Assembly (NCBI GenBank): GCA_030643245.1
Contig: DAOWME010000054.1
Coordinates: forward strand, 1 to 13,611
Direction of reading: 5' to 3'
Length of the DNA stretch: 13,611 nucleotides
DNA from: Deltaproteobacteria bacterium
Lineage (GTDB): Bacteria; Desulfobacterota; UBA8473
Below the pieces are notes generated by a model, which ran no database searches, had not been told where the DNA came from, and saw nothing but the letters and a program-made list of their open reading frames with translations. Shown here in pieces: positions 1-6,814 of the stretch. The first letter of the stretch is position 1; each line of letters opens with the position of its first letter. The translations under genes and the position numbers were made by a program.

Positions 1-1430
1 AGCATTGCTTTCACTTTTTTAGATGAAAGATCAAGATTGCCCTCTGTCTGAATAGTGATATCGCCTGCTTCCGCTTCAAGGCGCTCAACGGTCGCAACTC
101 CTTTTTTCAAGCTGGCCGAAGTCTTTAAATGAAAGTCTATTTGGGGGGTATCAGGAACGGCTGTGAAATCCTTTGCGGAAAGTTCCATCGTAATATTTGC
201 TGAAAGGGTTTGAGGGGATATCCCCTTTCCATTCAAAGACAGATCCGAGTCAATAACCCCTCCCAAAGGATTGTTCCCGGAGATTAACTTTTCAAGCCTT
301 ATCCCCTTTTGTTTAACAAAAAATCTGTATGAAATAGATTCAAGGTCTCTTTGCGGGTCAAGAAAACCATTCACAAAGGCATCTTTTAAATCAACCTCTC
401 CATTTAGATTGAAACGCCCTGAAGCCATATCTGCCTGCAAACTGTTAATAGCCAGGAACCGATCCTTCAATAAGCAGTCAATGCCGATCCGGTCAACCTG
501 TTGTCCTGAAAGCATACCTCCCCCATACGCAGAATTAAAGGTTACCCGGGGGTTATCCGGTGTACCCTGAATCGTTATACGTGTCGAAACTCGGCCGGTT
601 AAAGTCGGCTCCAGAAAAAGGGCTTTTCGTACTTCAGGAAGGGAGAGGGCAATGTTGAGGTCAAGGTCTGGAAGGGGAGAATCGAAGATATCGCCTATAT
701 TACCGGAGAGTGTAAGTTCAGTTGAGGGAGTGCTCACCTGGAGAACGACGGGATCGACCCGGTCCTCATTGAGGGTTGCTTCCAGTCTGAATCCGTCAAG
801 TTCAGTTCGGATTTTCGGACTGTCTAAGCGACCATCTCCTATCATGAGGTTCAAACTTCCATACCGTTTTAAAAGATTACCATTTGCAGTGAGTTCAATA
901 TCTTGCACAACAGCCTTGAGATCATCGGCAACCACCTCATAACGAATAGAACCTCGCATAAGCTTCATGGACTTGAGAACAATATTGATCGGTATTCCTC
1001 CGCTCTTTCCCACCTCCGGCCCCTCCTCTTTAGCCTCCGAAGGAGGGAATGCACGCATCAGGTTTATCTTTCCTTTTTTGTCTATCTTAACATCGGCCCA
1101 TGGTCCTTCCAGAATCAAGGTTGCCACAGTGAGATCTCCCTTTAAAAGTGTTGTCCAGGAAAGATCAATAAAGAGACGATCAAGACCTGCAAGGCTGTCA
1201 CCAGACGGGTCTCTAAGTGAGACTCGTGTCAATTCAAACTCACCCTTTAGCAAAGAAAATCGATGTCTTTCACATAATATGGCGCCCGGGATCAGATCAT
1301 TTACCTTACCTTGAATGAGGCGCAGGGCATGATTCGTTTTGAGGTAAAAGATTGCCCCCAGAGACAAAAAAACAAGGATTCCGATAAGGATTCCGGTACT
1401 AATGAAGAGTTGTTTTAATCGTTTTTTCAT
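1..1430 (-). CDS. TamB/AsmA-like translocation and assembly protein, N-terminal part (runs off left edge)
   Basis: I translated the minus strand from the ATG at 1428-1430 and found 476 codons open to the window edge, so the C-terminus is missing. The N-terminus (MKKRLKQL, then a hydrophobic stretch at residues ~8-30) is an uncleaved inner-membrane anchor. Residues ~35-90 show the usual TamB/AsmA opening: a 'GEFELTRVSLRDPSG' strand, an 'LDRLFIDLSWTTLLKGDL' segment and 'LEGPWADVKIDKKGKINL'. After that come repeated amphipathic beta strands of the kind that build the periplasmic lipid-transfer groove. Family members work in envelope biogenesis, either phospholipid transport to the outer membrane or assembly with an Omp85 partner. 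I see no clear Shine-Dalgarno before the start. A perfect TATAAT lies at 1502-1507 on the minus strand. The alternative is another AsmA-clan protein, and the missing C-terminal TamB domain would decide between them. Confidence 0.8.
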   Translation of the reverse strand, partial: MKKRLKQLFISTGILIGILVFLSLGAIFYLKTNHALRLIQGKVNDLIPGAILCERHRFSLLKGEFELTRVSLRDPSGDSLAGLDRLFIDLSWTTLLKGDLTVATLILEGPWADVKIDKKGKINLMRAFPPSEAKEEGPEVGKSGGIPINIVLKSMKLMRGSIRYEVVADDLKAVVQDIELTANGNLLKRYGSLNLMIGDGRLDSPKIRTELDGFRLEATLNEDRVDPVVLQVSTPSTELTLSGNIGDIFDSPLPDLDLNIALSLPEVRKALFLEPTLTGRVSTRITIQGTPDNPRVTFNSAYGGGMLSGQQVDRIGIDCLLKDRFLAINSLQADMASGRFNLNGEVDLKDAFVNGFLDPQRDLESISYRFFVKQKGIRLEKLISGNNPLGGVIDSDLSLNGKGISPQTLSANITMELSAKDFTAVPDTPQIDFHLKTSASLKKGVATVERLEAEAGDITIQTEGNLDLSSKKVKAM

Positions 1431-1468
1431 GTTTGGTTCATATGGTGTAGGGTTGTATTTTTGATCTT

Positions 1469-1491
1469 GTTCCCAAGCAGAGCGTAGGAAT
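1469..1491. repeat. Degenerate copy of the GTTCCCACGC palindrome
   Basis: GTTCCCAAGC-AGA-GCGTAGGAAT has the same layout and the same AGA loop as the perfect palindrome centred 116 bp to the right, with a few mismatches in the arms. It sits in the untranslated leader of the TamB-like gene, between the candidate -10 box and the start codon. It is probably a decayed relative of the 1584-1608 repeat. Confidence 0.5.
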
Positions 1492-1501
1492 AAATATATC
1501 C

Positions 1502-1507
1502 ATTATA
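1502..1507 (-). promoter_or_regulatory. Candidate -10 box for the TamB-like gene
   Basis: The minus strand reads TATAAT here, about 72 nt upstream of the start at 1430, in an AT-rich stretch. At 16-18 nt upstream there is only weak -35 similarity (TTATTT/TATTTA), so this is a tentative sigma-70-type call. Confidence 0.3.
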
Positions 1508-1583
1508 TATCAATAGTTAGCTGTAAATAACACAACTGTCAGCAAAAATCAAACACGGTATACTGTCCGCATGGTCATGTATG

Positions 1584-1608
1584 CGTTCCCACGCAGAGCG
1601 TGGGAACG
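1584..1608. repeat. Perfect 11-bp palindromic repeat with AGA loop
   Basis: CGTTCCCACGC (1584-1594), AGA, then GCGTGGGAACG (1598-1608) make a perfect hairpin. Repeats of this form are widespread in environmental bacterial genomes. When read as protein they give the familiar spurious 'PRRAWER' peptide, as happens here. The repeat is joined directly to the truncated four-helix-bundle gene remnant, which suggests it landed in, or replaced, that gene's 5' part. Confidence 0.75.
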
Positions 1609-1609
1609 A

Positions 1610-1730
1610 GGAACAAGCGAGGCGGAATACCAACTGCTTCTCGCGTGTGATCTCAGGTACATCCAGGATGAATCATATAGAGAACTTCATGCACAGGTCA
1701 ATGAGGTGAAGCGAATGTTAAGGGACGTGG
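1610..1730 (+). pseudogene. C-terminal remnant of a four-helix-bundle (23S rRNA intervening sequence-type) protein
   Basis: The frame that opens at 1571 reads palindrome-derived sequence until about 1610. It then reads GTSEAEYQLLLACDLRYIQD followed by ESYRELHAQVNEVKRML. This matches the conserved last ~40 residues of four-helix-bundle proteins of the S23/IVP family (typically '..E.qLlLA.dLgYI..eey.eL...i.Ei.rML'). These proteins are ~120 residues and of uncertain function. Here the first two thirds are absent and the frame runs on into repeat DNA to a stop at 1859-1861. The remnant has no plausible start of its own and is treated as a dead fragment. The call rests on recalled family consensus, not a database search. 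Confidence 0.6.
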
Positions 1731-1920
1731 CCGAGATAACTTACCCATTTGTACATCTCATCTTCAGGCCATCTTTGCCCGATCTTCAAACACAAAATCC
1801 TCGAAATAGGCAAAACTATTCCTGTGGTTTTGTATTTTCAGATCGAACAAATCTGACCTAAATCTGAGCGCCAACTTGAGGAAGTTATTTCGGTGACGTC
1901 CCTTAGTAATTCGCTTAACC
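1705..1920. repeat. MITE-like element with ~39-bp imperfect terminal inverted repeats
   Basis: The left arm at 1705-1742 and the right arm at 1882-1920 are reverse complements at about 33 of 39 positions, with one 1-nt gap. The core of each arm is TAAGGGACGTGGCCGA (1719-1734) or its complement with two changes (1890-1905). The interior (~139 bp) has no coding potential beyond the run-on of the four-helix-bundle remnant. The left arm overlaps the codons for EVKRML of that remnant. The arms could therefore be a transposon end or an inverted duplication of the gene's 3' end. I see no target-site duplication. Confidence 0.65.
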
Positions 1921-1929
1921 AAAAGTTAT

Positions 1930-1977
1930 CGACCTGTGCAGTTGGTCAGGTTTACCGATTGCCGGCTACTTGTTTCG
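1930..1977 (+). repeat. Dispersed 48-bp repeat, copy 1
   Basis: It begins CGACCTGTGCAGTTGGTCAG and ends GCCGGCTACTTGTTTCG. It matches 6464-6511 at 43 of 48 positions in the same orientation. It lies 13 nt beyond the end of pilX, immediately after the 1705-1920 inverted-repeat element. It has no coding potential and no recognisable family. Confidence 0.7.
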
Positions 1978-1990
1978 GGGGTGAGGGGGG

Positions 1991-3547
1991 CTATTCGTAG
2001 GTTATCTCCCTCCATGTCTTCTCAGTAAAAACCCAAACCGGAGTTGAACCGGGCATCCCCGGGGGGAGGTTGGTATCCAATGATGGAACCTGCCATATCT
2101 TTGGCACCTTCCTTTTTATTTTGAGATTCTGACACACGATAGTCCCGGCCAGTTCCATTTTTTTAGTGCTTCTGACCGTTCCGGCGCTGTAATATGCACC
2201 CGTCAATAACAACTGACGCACGGTGCTACCCAACGTAAGATCCCCTGCGCCAACCACGCCGAGAACATTGCTTGTCGGGTAAGATCCTGGTGCGGCAGGC
2301 AGGACATCACCATTTACCAGGGTAGCGCCTTTCACATATATGGTGCCGCCTCCGGGGGGTGTTCTATATTTTATATCATTGCTTATGGTCAAAGACTTCA
2401 CCTTGACTATGCCTGTAACTGTAAGAAGGAGGTTGGTGCTCCCATCAAAAACTATGGAGCAACCAGTACCGGAGGGAGAGGTGCCACTCTGGCTTATATC
2501 ATATATGTCCTCTGAAGTGTTACGATTCAATATGAGTGCGCCCGCTACCAGCCCCTTGTTGTCGGTTGTACCCGTCAGGTCTATAGAGTTGTCGTTCATA
2601 TAGGTTGTATCGATTAGAGGTATGGCTGTATGAACATCTCCCAAGTCATACGCCTCCGCAGAACTGGCCCCTTTTCTCGCAAAGATGTTCTGATCGGCGC
2701 CGTCATTATCCCCGCCCAGTATGTCGTCATTGACACCGTTACCACTGGAATCTCTTCCGGTTGTTACGTAAATCCCCCTAAACGGACTTGTCCCCAAACC
2801 CAGGGTTGCAGTTCCTACCCTCATGTCAACCCGCCCGTTCCTCACTCTGAATTTTCCCTTTAGATCAGTTGTGGCGCCCCCGTCAATAGCGTTCGCAAGG
2901 GTTGGGTCCATACCGGTGTTACTGTTCATGCACTTTCCACTCCGGTTATTAAAAACAATTTTTGTGGAAGCAAGACCGCTACCCAGCAAGTGAACAGACC
3001 CGGCCAGATCAATGTTCCCTGCAACGGGCGCTCTGCCGCCGCCGCCGGCAAACACCGCATTATTCCACGGTGAGATATTTTCAGCGTAAAGGTAGCTTTC
3101 AAGTTGGACACTCGATAAATTGCGCCCTTCTGCAGTACACCTGACCAGAACCGTTGTGGGGTCATAACCAGCCCCAGCGCTGTAGTTCTTGAACTCCACC
3201 GTATAGGTACCTCCGGCGAATGGAACGTCGCTAAATACAGTGTAAAATGCAGTTGAACTCGGTGACAGGGACATGAGCCCCAATAACGCATGAAAATCAG
3301 AGTTGGCGAAACTTTTATCCGGGTCTTTATCCAGATCGTTGATAAGCTCCGCCTCGGCTTGAGCTAACCCGGCTTCGGCGATATAGAGGGCCTCCGTGTT
3401 GGAAAGGCTGTTGCTTGCAATCTTTATATCTAAAATAGATGTGGTGATTCCTGCAGCACCCAGGATCGACAGTACCGTCAAAAAAAAGAGAGATATGACC
3501 AAGGCCATCCCTTTCTTGTTCTTCAACATCGCAGCGATTCTCTCCAT
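1991..3547 (-). CDS. pilX: PilX-type minor pilin / pilus assembly protein with long beta-rich C-terminal domain
   Basis: This 518-residue protein begins with a short charged leader, NKKG|MALVISLFFLTVLSILG, with cleavage predicted after Gly13. A hydrophobic helix follows at ~14-36. Residues 50-67 (NTEALYIAEAGLAQAEAEL) are the hallmark of PilX N-terminal domains. As usual for PilX/GspK-type tip pilins there is no Glu at mature position 5. It is far longer than classical PilX (~200 residues): residues ~165-480 are glycine-rich and strand-rich (GNIDLAGSVHLLGSG, ILGGDNDGADQN, GTIYVKGATLVNGDV), suggesting a beta-solenoid-like surface domain. It is the last gene of a minor-pilin cluster, starting 25 nt after pilW. 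There is no strong ribosome binding site, and Met7 (3527-3529) is an alternative start. It likely acts in the pilus tip complex at the inner membrane and cell surface. Confidence 0.85.
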   Translation of the reverse strand: MERIAAMLKNKKGMALVISLFFLTVLSILGAAGITTSILDIKIASNSLSNTEALYIAEAGLAQAEAELINDLDKDPDKSFANSDFHALLGLMSLSPSSTAFYTVFSDVPFAGGTYTVEFKNYSAGAGYDPTTVLVRCTAEGRNLSSVQLESYLYAENISPWNNAVFAGGGGRAPVAGNIDLAGSVHLLGSGLASTKIVFNNRSGKCMNSNTGMDPTLANAIDGGATTDLKGKFRVRNGRVDMRVGTATLGLGTSPFRGIYVTTGRDSSGNGVNDDILGGDNDGADQNIFARKGASSAEAYDLGDVHTAIPLIDTTYMNDNSIDLTGTTDNKGLVAGALILNRNTSEDIYDISQSGTSPSGTGCSIVFDGSTNLLLTVTGIVKVKSLTISNDIKYRTPPGGGTIYVKGATLVNGDVLPAAPGSYPTSNVLGVVGAGDLTLGSTVRQLLLTGAYYSAGTVRSTKKMELAGTIVCQNLKIKRKVPKIWQVPSLDTNLPPGMPGSTPVWVFTEKTWREITYE

Positions 3548-3572
3548 TAGGGTAGTCTGCTCACTGCTACCC

Positions 3573-4412
3573 TTACTCCAAGTTTCTTGCTATTATATCA
3601 GAGCTCAGGGTTATCCGGTGGTAGCCATCACCTCTGTAATCATGGTCCTTGCCCCTCGTCCTGGCGGTTATGGATAGATTCACCCTGGGTCTGGTGAACC
3701 CTGCCTGTAAATCCTCGATATTTACCGCAATCTGTTGAGCGCCGCTACCTGTGTTCTCGTTTCTCCTTAGTGATGTGTTCCGAATACTATATGTAACCCT
3801 TTTTACCCTGTAGACATTGGTTCCTGCCGGATACGCATTTACAAACCCCTGATTTCCAGTCTTAGCTGGGTCCCTATCAATAGTTAAAACAGCCCCTGAA
3901 ACAGCGGTTACCTTGGCATTTTCCAGTTCGCCGATAAAGACATCGCTTTTTGTCGTTGCATTGAACCTGCTTGCCTCATAGGATGATTGGAGGGTGACCG
4001 CAGTACTGCCTGGGGGGGCTGCTGTTGACAATTTACCCTGTGGAGGATCGATACACCCCACGATTTCGAGGGTGTCCGGGTTTCCTGTGCCTCCGTCTAT
4101 AATCTGTATACCCTTATATGCGATGCCCGAAGCGCCGTTTATCGTTGTCCAGGTGGGTTGGCCAAACCCTGCCATACGGATGTGTCTTGACAGAATGTCC
4201 ATGGCTACCCTGGCATTCTGCTGCATGTCCGAAATCTCTTCCTGCACCGTATACGTCTTGCTTTGAGAAATATACAGGTTGTATATTGACGCCAAAAGGA
4301 TACCTGCTACGGCAAGGGCTACCATAATCTCTGTCAGTGTGAAGCCATGGATGTCTTTGCTCACATAAATCATCTTCCGAGCGCTTCTGCTAAAGATTTC
4401 GGCATCCTTCAT
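3573..4412 (-). CDS. pilW: PilW-type minor pilin
   Basis: This 279-residue prepilin has the class III signal HG|FTLTEIMVALAVAGILLASIYNLY. Cleavage follows Gly23, Glu28 is at mature position 5, and a membrane helix follows. The next segment, 'QEEISDMQQNARVAMDILSRHIRMAGFG' (residues ~57-84), is the conserved PilW stretch in which the helix exits the membrane. The remainder is a beta-rich globular domain with 'DTLEIVG' and 'VYRVKRVTYSIRN' strands. PilW proteins join PilV/PilX/FimU-type pilins in the complex that primes type IV pilus assembly. No convincing Shine-Dalgarno precedes the annotated ATG. Met14 is a second in-frame start that leaves a 10-residue leader. The gene is 231 nt after pilV, with a repeat-filled gap, and 25 nt before pilX. 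Confidence 0.85.
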   Translation of the reverse strand: MKDAEIFSRSARKMIYVSKDIHGFTLTEIMVALAVAGILLASIYNLYISQSKTYTVQEEISDMQQNARVAMDILSRHIRMAGFGQPTWTTINGASGIAYKGIQIIDGGTGNPDTLEIVGCIDPPQGKLSTAAPPGSTAVTLQSSYEASRFNATTKSDVFIGELENAKVTAVSGAVLTIDRDPAKTGNQGFVNAYPAGTNVYRVKRVTYSIRNTSLRRNENTGSGAQQIAVNIEDLQAGFTRPRVNLSITARTRGKDHDYRGDGYHRITLSSDIIARNLE

Positions 4413-4451
4413 ATATTTACAAAAGTAGTTTACACCTTATTCTTGTCATTC

Positions 4452-4522
4452 CAGGTGTCGGGTGTCAGGTTTCAGTGTTCAGGTTTTGGATCTTGTGTTT
4501 CCCTCTCCTGACACCTGACACC
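4452..4522. repeat. Heptamer-periodic hairpin repeat between pilV and pilW
   Basis: Five consecutive 7-mers in phase, CAGGTGT CGGGTGT, CAGGTTT, CAGTGTT and CAGGTTT, occupy 4452-4486. The right end (4507-4522) is the reverse complement of 4454-4469 at 15 of 16 positions, giving a long hairpin. On the minus strand 4479-4522 is also a copy of the ~44-bp repeat found at 9951-9994 and 10166-10210. It splits the pilin cluster and might act as a processing or attenuation hairpin in the mRNA. That role is inferred. Confidence 0.7.
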
Positions 4523-4643
4523 GAAAAGCCATGTGAGGGACAATTTTCACAAACTAAGAATCTGTTTCTTGGGACCCGCATCCTTAGAAAATGTAAACCG
4601 AGAAATGGAAGATGCATGGGTTTCCATAGATAATGAAACAATG

Positions 4644-5129
4644 TCACCTCCTCATTGCAGTGGACAAGACAACAAAATGATCTATTGAGTCCTTCCAACC
4701 GACAATTACAGTCACGGTCTTAATTCCGGGGGCCGGGGTATCATCTGCCACATTCCATACCCTTTGCGGGATCTGTCCAATACTCACAGAACAATTGCAG
4801 TTACAGGAATCAGAATGATCCGGGTTCGTAAAGAGAACAGTATTCGAATGTACATCCACTCCAATATCGCTTTTGTCTCCATCGTCAGTCAACATCGTGT
4901 TCGTGGGATCGATACGATAAACGTTGTTCAAATCCTCTAATTTACCCTCAGCAAGCACTGCCGCTTTAGTGATTTTATTGCCAAGAGCATTGCTCCTTAT
5001 TGTATATATTGACATATGCGCCACGGCAAGCAGGCCTATGGAGAGGATTACCAAGGCTATCAAGACCTCAAGGAGGGTAAAACCCATATTGCTTGATGGC
5101 CCGCATTTAATCACCGTCCAATACCTCAT
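4644..5129 (-). CDS. pilV: PilV-type minor pilin
   Basis: This 161-residue prepilin has the signal NMG|FTLLEVLIALVILSIGLLAVA. Cleavage follows Gly16 and Glu21 is at mature position 5. The 'AxAAVLAEGKLEDL' stretch after the membrane helix (residues ~56-67) is typical of PilV. The C-terminal part is small and ends with a 'VTVIVGWKD' strand, again as in PilV. An unusual C-N-C-N-C run covers residues 109-113 and could form disulfides or bind metal. The first ATG has no good ribosome binding site. The GTG at 5112-5114 (codon 6) is preceded by GAGG at 9-nt spacing and would leave an 11-residue leader, so the true start is uncertain. The gene is 58 nt after fimT/gspH in the same direction and probably co-transcribed. 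Confidence 0.85.
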   Translation of the reverse strand: MRYWTVIKCGPSSNMGFTLLEVLIALVILSIGLLAVAHMSIYTIRSNALGNKITKAAVLAEGKLEDLNNVYRIDPTNTMLTDDGDKSDIGVDVHSNTVLFTNPDHSDSCNCNCSVSIGQIPQRVWNVADDTPAPGIKTVTVIVGWKDSIDHFVVLSTAMRR

Positions 5130-5187
5130 GTGTGGTAACCAATTGTTGAAACAATACCTTACAACGAGTAACCAACAAGGATGAAGA

Positions 5188-5781
5188 TTACTTCCACGGT
5201 GTGCTGCCGCCCTTATGGTACTTCCAGATTTTAATCCTGCCTGTCTGGATCACGGTAATGGCCCTTTGCCTGTGCTTTCTCCCACTTGTCACGTCTTGAG
5301 CCGGGATCAGATAGATGCTCCCATTCTTAGTTGCTGCGCCATTCGGGTTGAAGGTCTCGTTTAAACCGGTAAACGTTATGACATTCGGAATCGCGCCTCC
5401 GCTCGTCCCGGTCTCACCGGCCACATACCCAAACCTTATCCCATTTGGAAGACTGGTGGGACCTTCTGCAGACTCATCGCCACTCGTAGCAAGAGATCCG
5501 GTTTCATCAAGGTTGCCGTCGTTATCATTATCATCATGAATCGTATACTGACCATTGACAACATCGAATGTGATCACATATCTGTTTCTCTCTGAGACAG
5601 CCTGAGTTCGGGCCAACTGCATATCGGAAACGAGGCGCCTGGCGGCCGAATTCACTCTGATGGTAGGCACCCAGCTTATTATACTCGGGATAGCAATAGA
5701 CGCCGTCACTCCCAAAAGCGCCACAACAACCAGCAACTTGATAAAGGTAAACCCTCTTTCATGTCTCAACCTGATACGCAT
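5188..5781 (-). CDS. FimT/GspH-type minor pilin with Lys at mature position 5
   Basis: This 197-residue protein has a type IV prepilin N-terminus, HERG|FTFIKLLVVVALLGV, with cleavage after Gly10 and a membrane helix at ~11-33. The following 'RVNSAARRLVSDMQLARTQAVSERNRYVI' (residues ~42-70) is diagnostic for the GspH/FimT domain. Mature residue 5, normally Glu, is Lys15 (codon AAG, one base from GAG). Residues 84-92 (DNDNDGNLD) fit a DxDxDGxxD calcium-binding loop. The C-terminus ends with 'ITVIQTGRIKIWKY', the usual last GspH strand. A GAAGG ribosome binding site lies 6 nt before the start. It is the first gene of the cluster and probably sits at the pilus tip. FimT, FimU and GspH cannot be separated from sequence alone, so no symbol is given. 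Confidence 0.85.
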   Translation of the reverse strand: MRIRLRHERGFTFIKLLVVVALLGVTASIAIPSIISWVPTIRVNSAARRLVSDMQLARTQAVSERNRYVITFDVVNGQYTIHDDNDNDGNLDETGSLATSGDESAEGPTSLPNGIRFGYVAGETGTSGGAIPNVITFTGLNETFNPNGAATKNGSIYLIPAQDVTSGRKHRQRAITVIQTGRIKIWKYHKGGSTPWK

Positions 5782-5806
5782 CAGATACCTTCACCAGCGT
5801 TTTGCG

Positions 5807-5822
5807 TAAGGGACGAGGCCGA
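5807..5822 (+). repeat. 16-bp end motif, copy facing right
   Basis: TAAGGGACGAGGCCGA differs by one base from the core of the left arm of the 1705-1920 element (1719-1734). Its perfect inverted counterpart is at 7177-7192. It lies 25 nt upstream of the fimT/gspH start, so it may also sit in that gene's leader. Confidence 0.5.
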
Positions 5823-5889
5823 TTTAATCTCTAAAAACCAATAGTAACAGCTCTATAGAGAGCAAATAATTGACAGGATTACAGAAGTA

Positions 5890-6168
5890 CAGACCTCGTA
5901 AATTATAACAGATTATGGAGTAATATTTTGGACAAAAAGCTCTATTTCTAAACAAGGAGTTGGTTCAATGGTTCAGGGTTCAAAGGTTGATGCCCCCATT
6001 GTATTACCTCAATGGAATCAATGATAAAGAAAAAAGGCGAGAAACGATTAACCTTGAACCGGGAACCCTGAACCTTTGAACCCAGACCGAGCTAGTGTCC
6101 AATTTATGAGCAAAACACCAATTACAAAGAGGTTGCAGTCAATAAGAAAATAGTTTTTACGAGGTCTG
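5890..6168. repeat. Inverted repeat pair bounding a 279-bp segment
   Basis: CAGACCTCGTAAA at 5890-5902 is the exact reverse complement of TTTACGAGGTCTG at 6156-6168. The 13-bp arms enclose a heptamer-periodic hairpin (5962-6083). There is no open frame inside. The pair may be the ends of a decayed small element. Confidence 0.45.
5962..6083. repeat. Heptamer-periodic GGTTCAA/TTGAACC hairpin
   Basis: The left arm at 5962-5981 pairs with 6063-6082 at 19 of 20 positions. The right side is organised in 7-mers, CCTTGAA, CCGGGAA, CCCTGAA, then CCTTTGAA (6052-6080). It is non-coding and similar in organisation, not in sequence, to the CAGGTKT repeat at 4452-4522. Confidence 0.65.
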
Positions 6169-6454
6169 AAGTAAGCTGAAGGTTACAAATTAACGCGTCA
6201 AAACACTCAACTCGTAGATCAAGGACCGAAAATGGGAGGGTAACGGGATGAATAGGGTTAACCTGTCAAGAATACCAGGATATTTTTTTGTTTACTTGTA
6301 TCAAAGTCCCACTACATTGTCAAACGTTAAAATGGAATCCTCCTAAGATTCCTCTCCGATGGTGGGGTTAGAACCAAAAAAATCAAGCACAGCCTCAATT
6401 CCAGCAGGTTAATGCATCAATGCTGCAATTCTTCTTGCTTTTTTATTTCTTTGC
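6169..6454. other. Non-coding stretch with nothing recognised
   Basis: There is no credible gene on either strand. I see only a small hairpin GGAATC/GATTCC at 6334-6352. The base composition is AT-rich like the surrounding repeat region. Confidence 0.5.
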
Positions 6455-6715
6455 GAATATTTTCGACCTGTGAAGTTGGTCAGGTGTGCCGCTTGCCGGC
6501 TACTTATTTCGTTTGCTTGTTATGAACTACAGTCTGGCATCCGGCTGTATGTGTAATAGGATGATAAGTCTCGTTCGTATATTTGTATGTCGGTCAAGTC
6601 ATTACGTTTAACAAGCAAACAAAACAAGCAGCCGGCGCTTAACGCAATGCTGTTCACTTATTCACCAGTGACACTTCAAGACGCCAGAGTTGAGTAACTG
6701 CACAGGTCGAATATT
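6455..6715. repeat. Nested inverted-repeat (foldback) element
   Basis: The outer arms share CGACCTGTG-AGTT (6464-6477) and its complement AACT-CACAGGTCG (6696-6709), each continuing outward into AT-rich AATATT. The inner arms are longer: 6495-6522 and 6609-6636 are reverse complements at 25 of 28 positions, separated by 86 bp. The right arm carries about 55 bp more than the left between outer and inner segments. Its left arm includes copy 2 of the 48-bp repeat. No transposase or sizeable frame lies inside, consistent with a non-autonomous element. Confidence 0.65.
6464..6511 (+). repeat. Dispersed 48-bp repeat, copy 2
   Basis: It is identical to 1930-1977 at 43 of 48 positions, same orientation, and ends ACTTATTTCG. 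Here it forms the left arm of the foldback element. Copy 1 has no matching right arm, so it looks like a solo end. Confidence 0.7.
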
Positions 6716-6814
6716 TTTAAAATCGAAGGACATCCTTCAAGGGGCAGGATGATCGGAAAAAACCCAATGACTTGCTAAAAAAAGCTTTTTTGATCCAGGT
6801 TGAGTTTATGTTGA

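Noticed and set aside
271..1314. Several plus-strand frames of 80-115 codons
   Set aside because: All are antisense to the uninterrupted 476-codon TamB-like frame and look like random translation.
2926..3291. A 121-codon frame on the minus strand inside pilX
   Set aside because: It is an out-of-frame shadow of pilX with no domain; the pilX frame carries the family motifs.
5860..5880. Sigma-54 promoter for the pilin cluster on the minus strand
   Set aside because: CTGTCAATTATTTGCT has TG and GC elements, but the spacing is one base short and the -24 GG is missing.
6606..6695. Integron attC site (GTTTAAC at 6606 and GTTGAGT at 6689)
   Set aside because: The two ends fit the RYYYAAC/GTTRRRY pattern, but the adjacent bases do not pair, and the region is better explained by the foldback inverted repeats.
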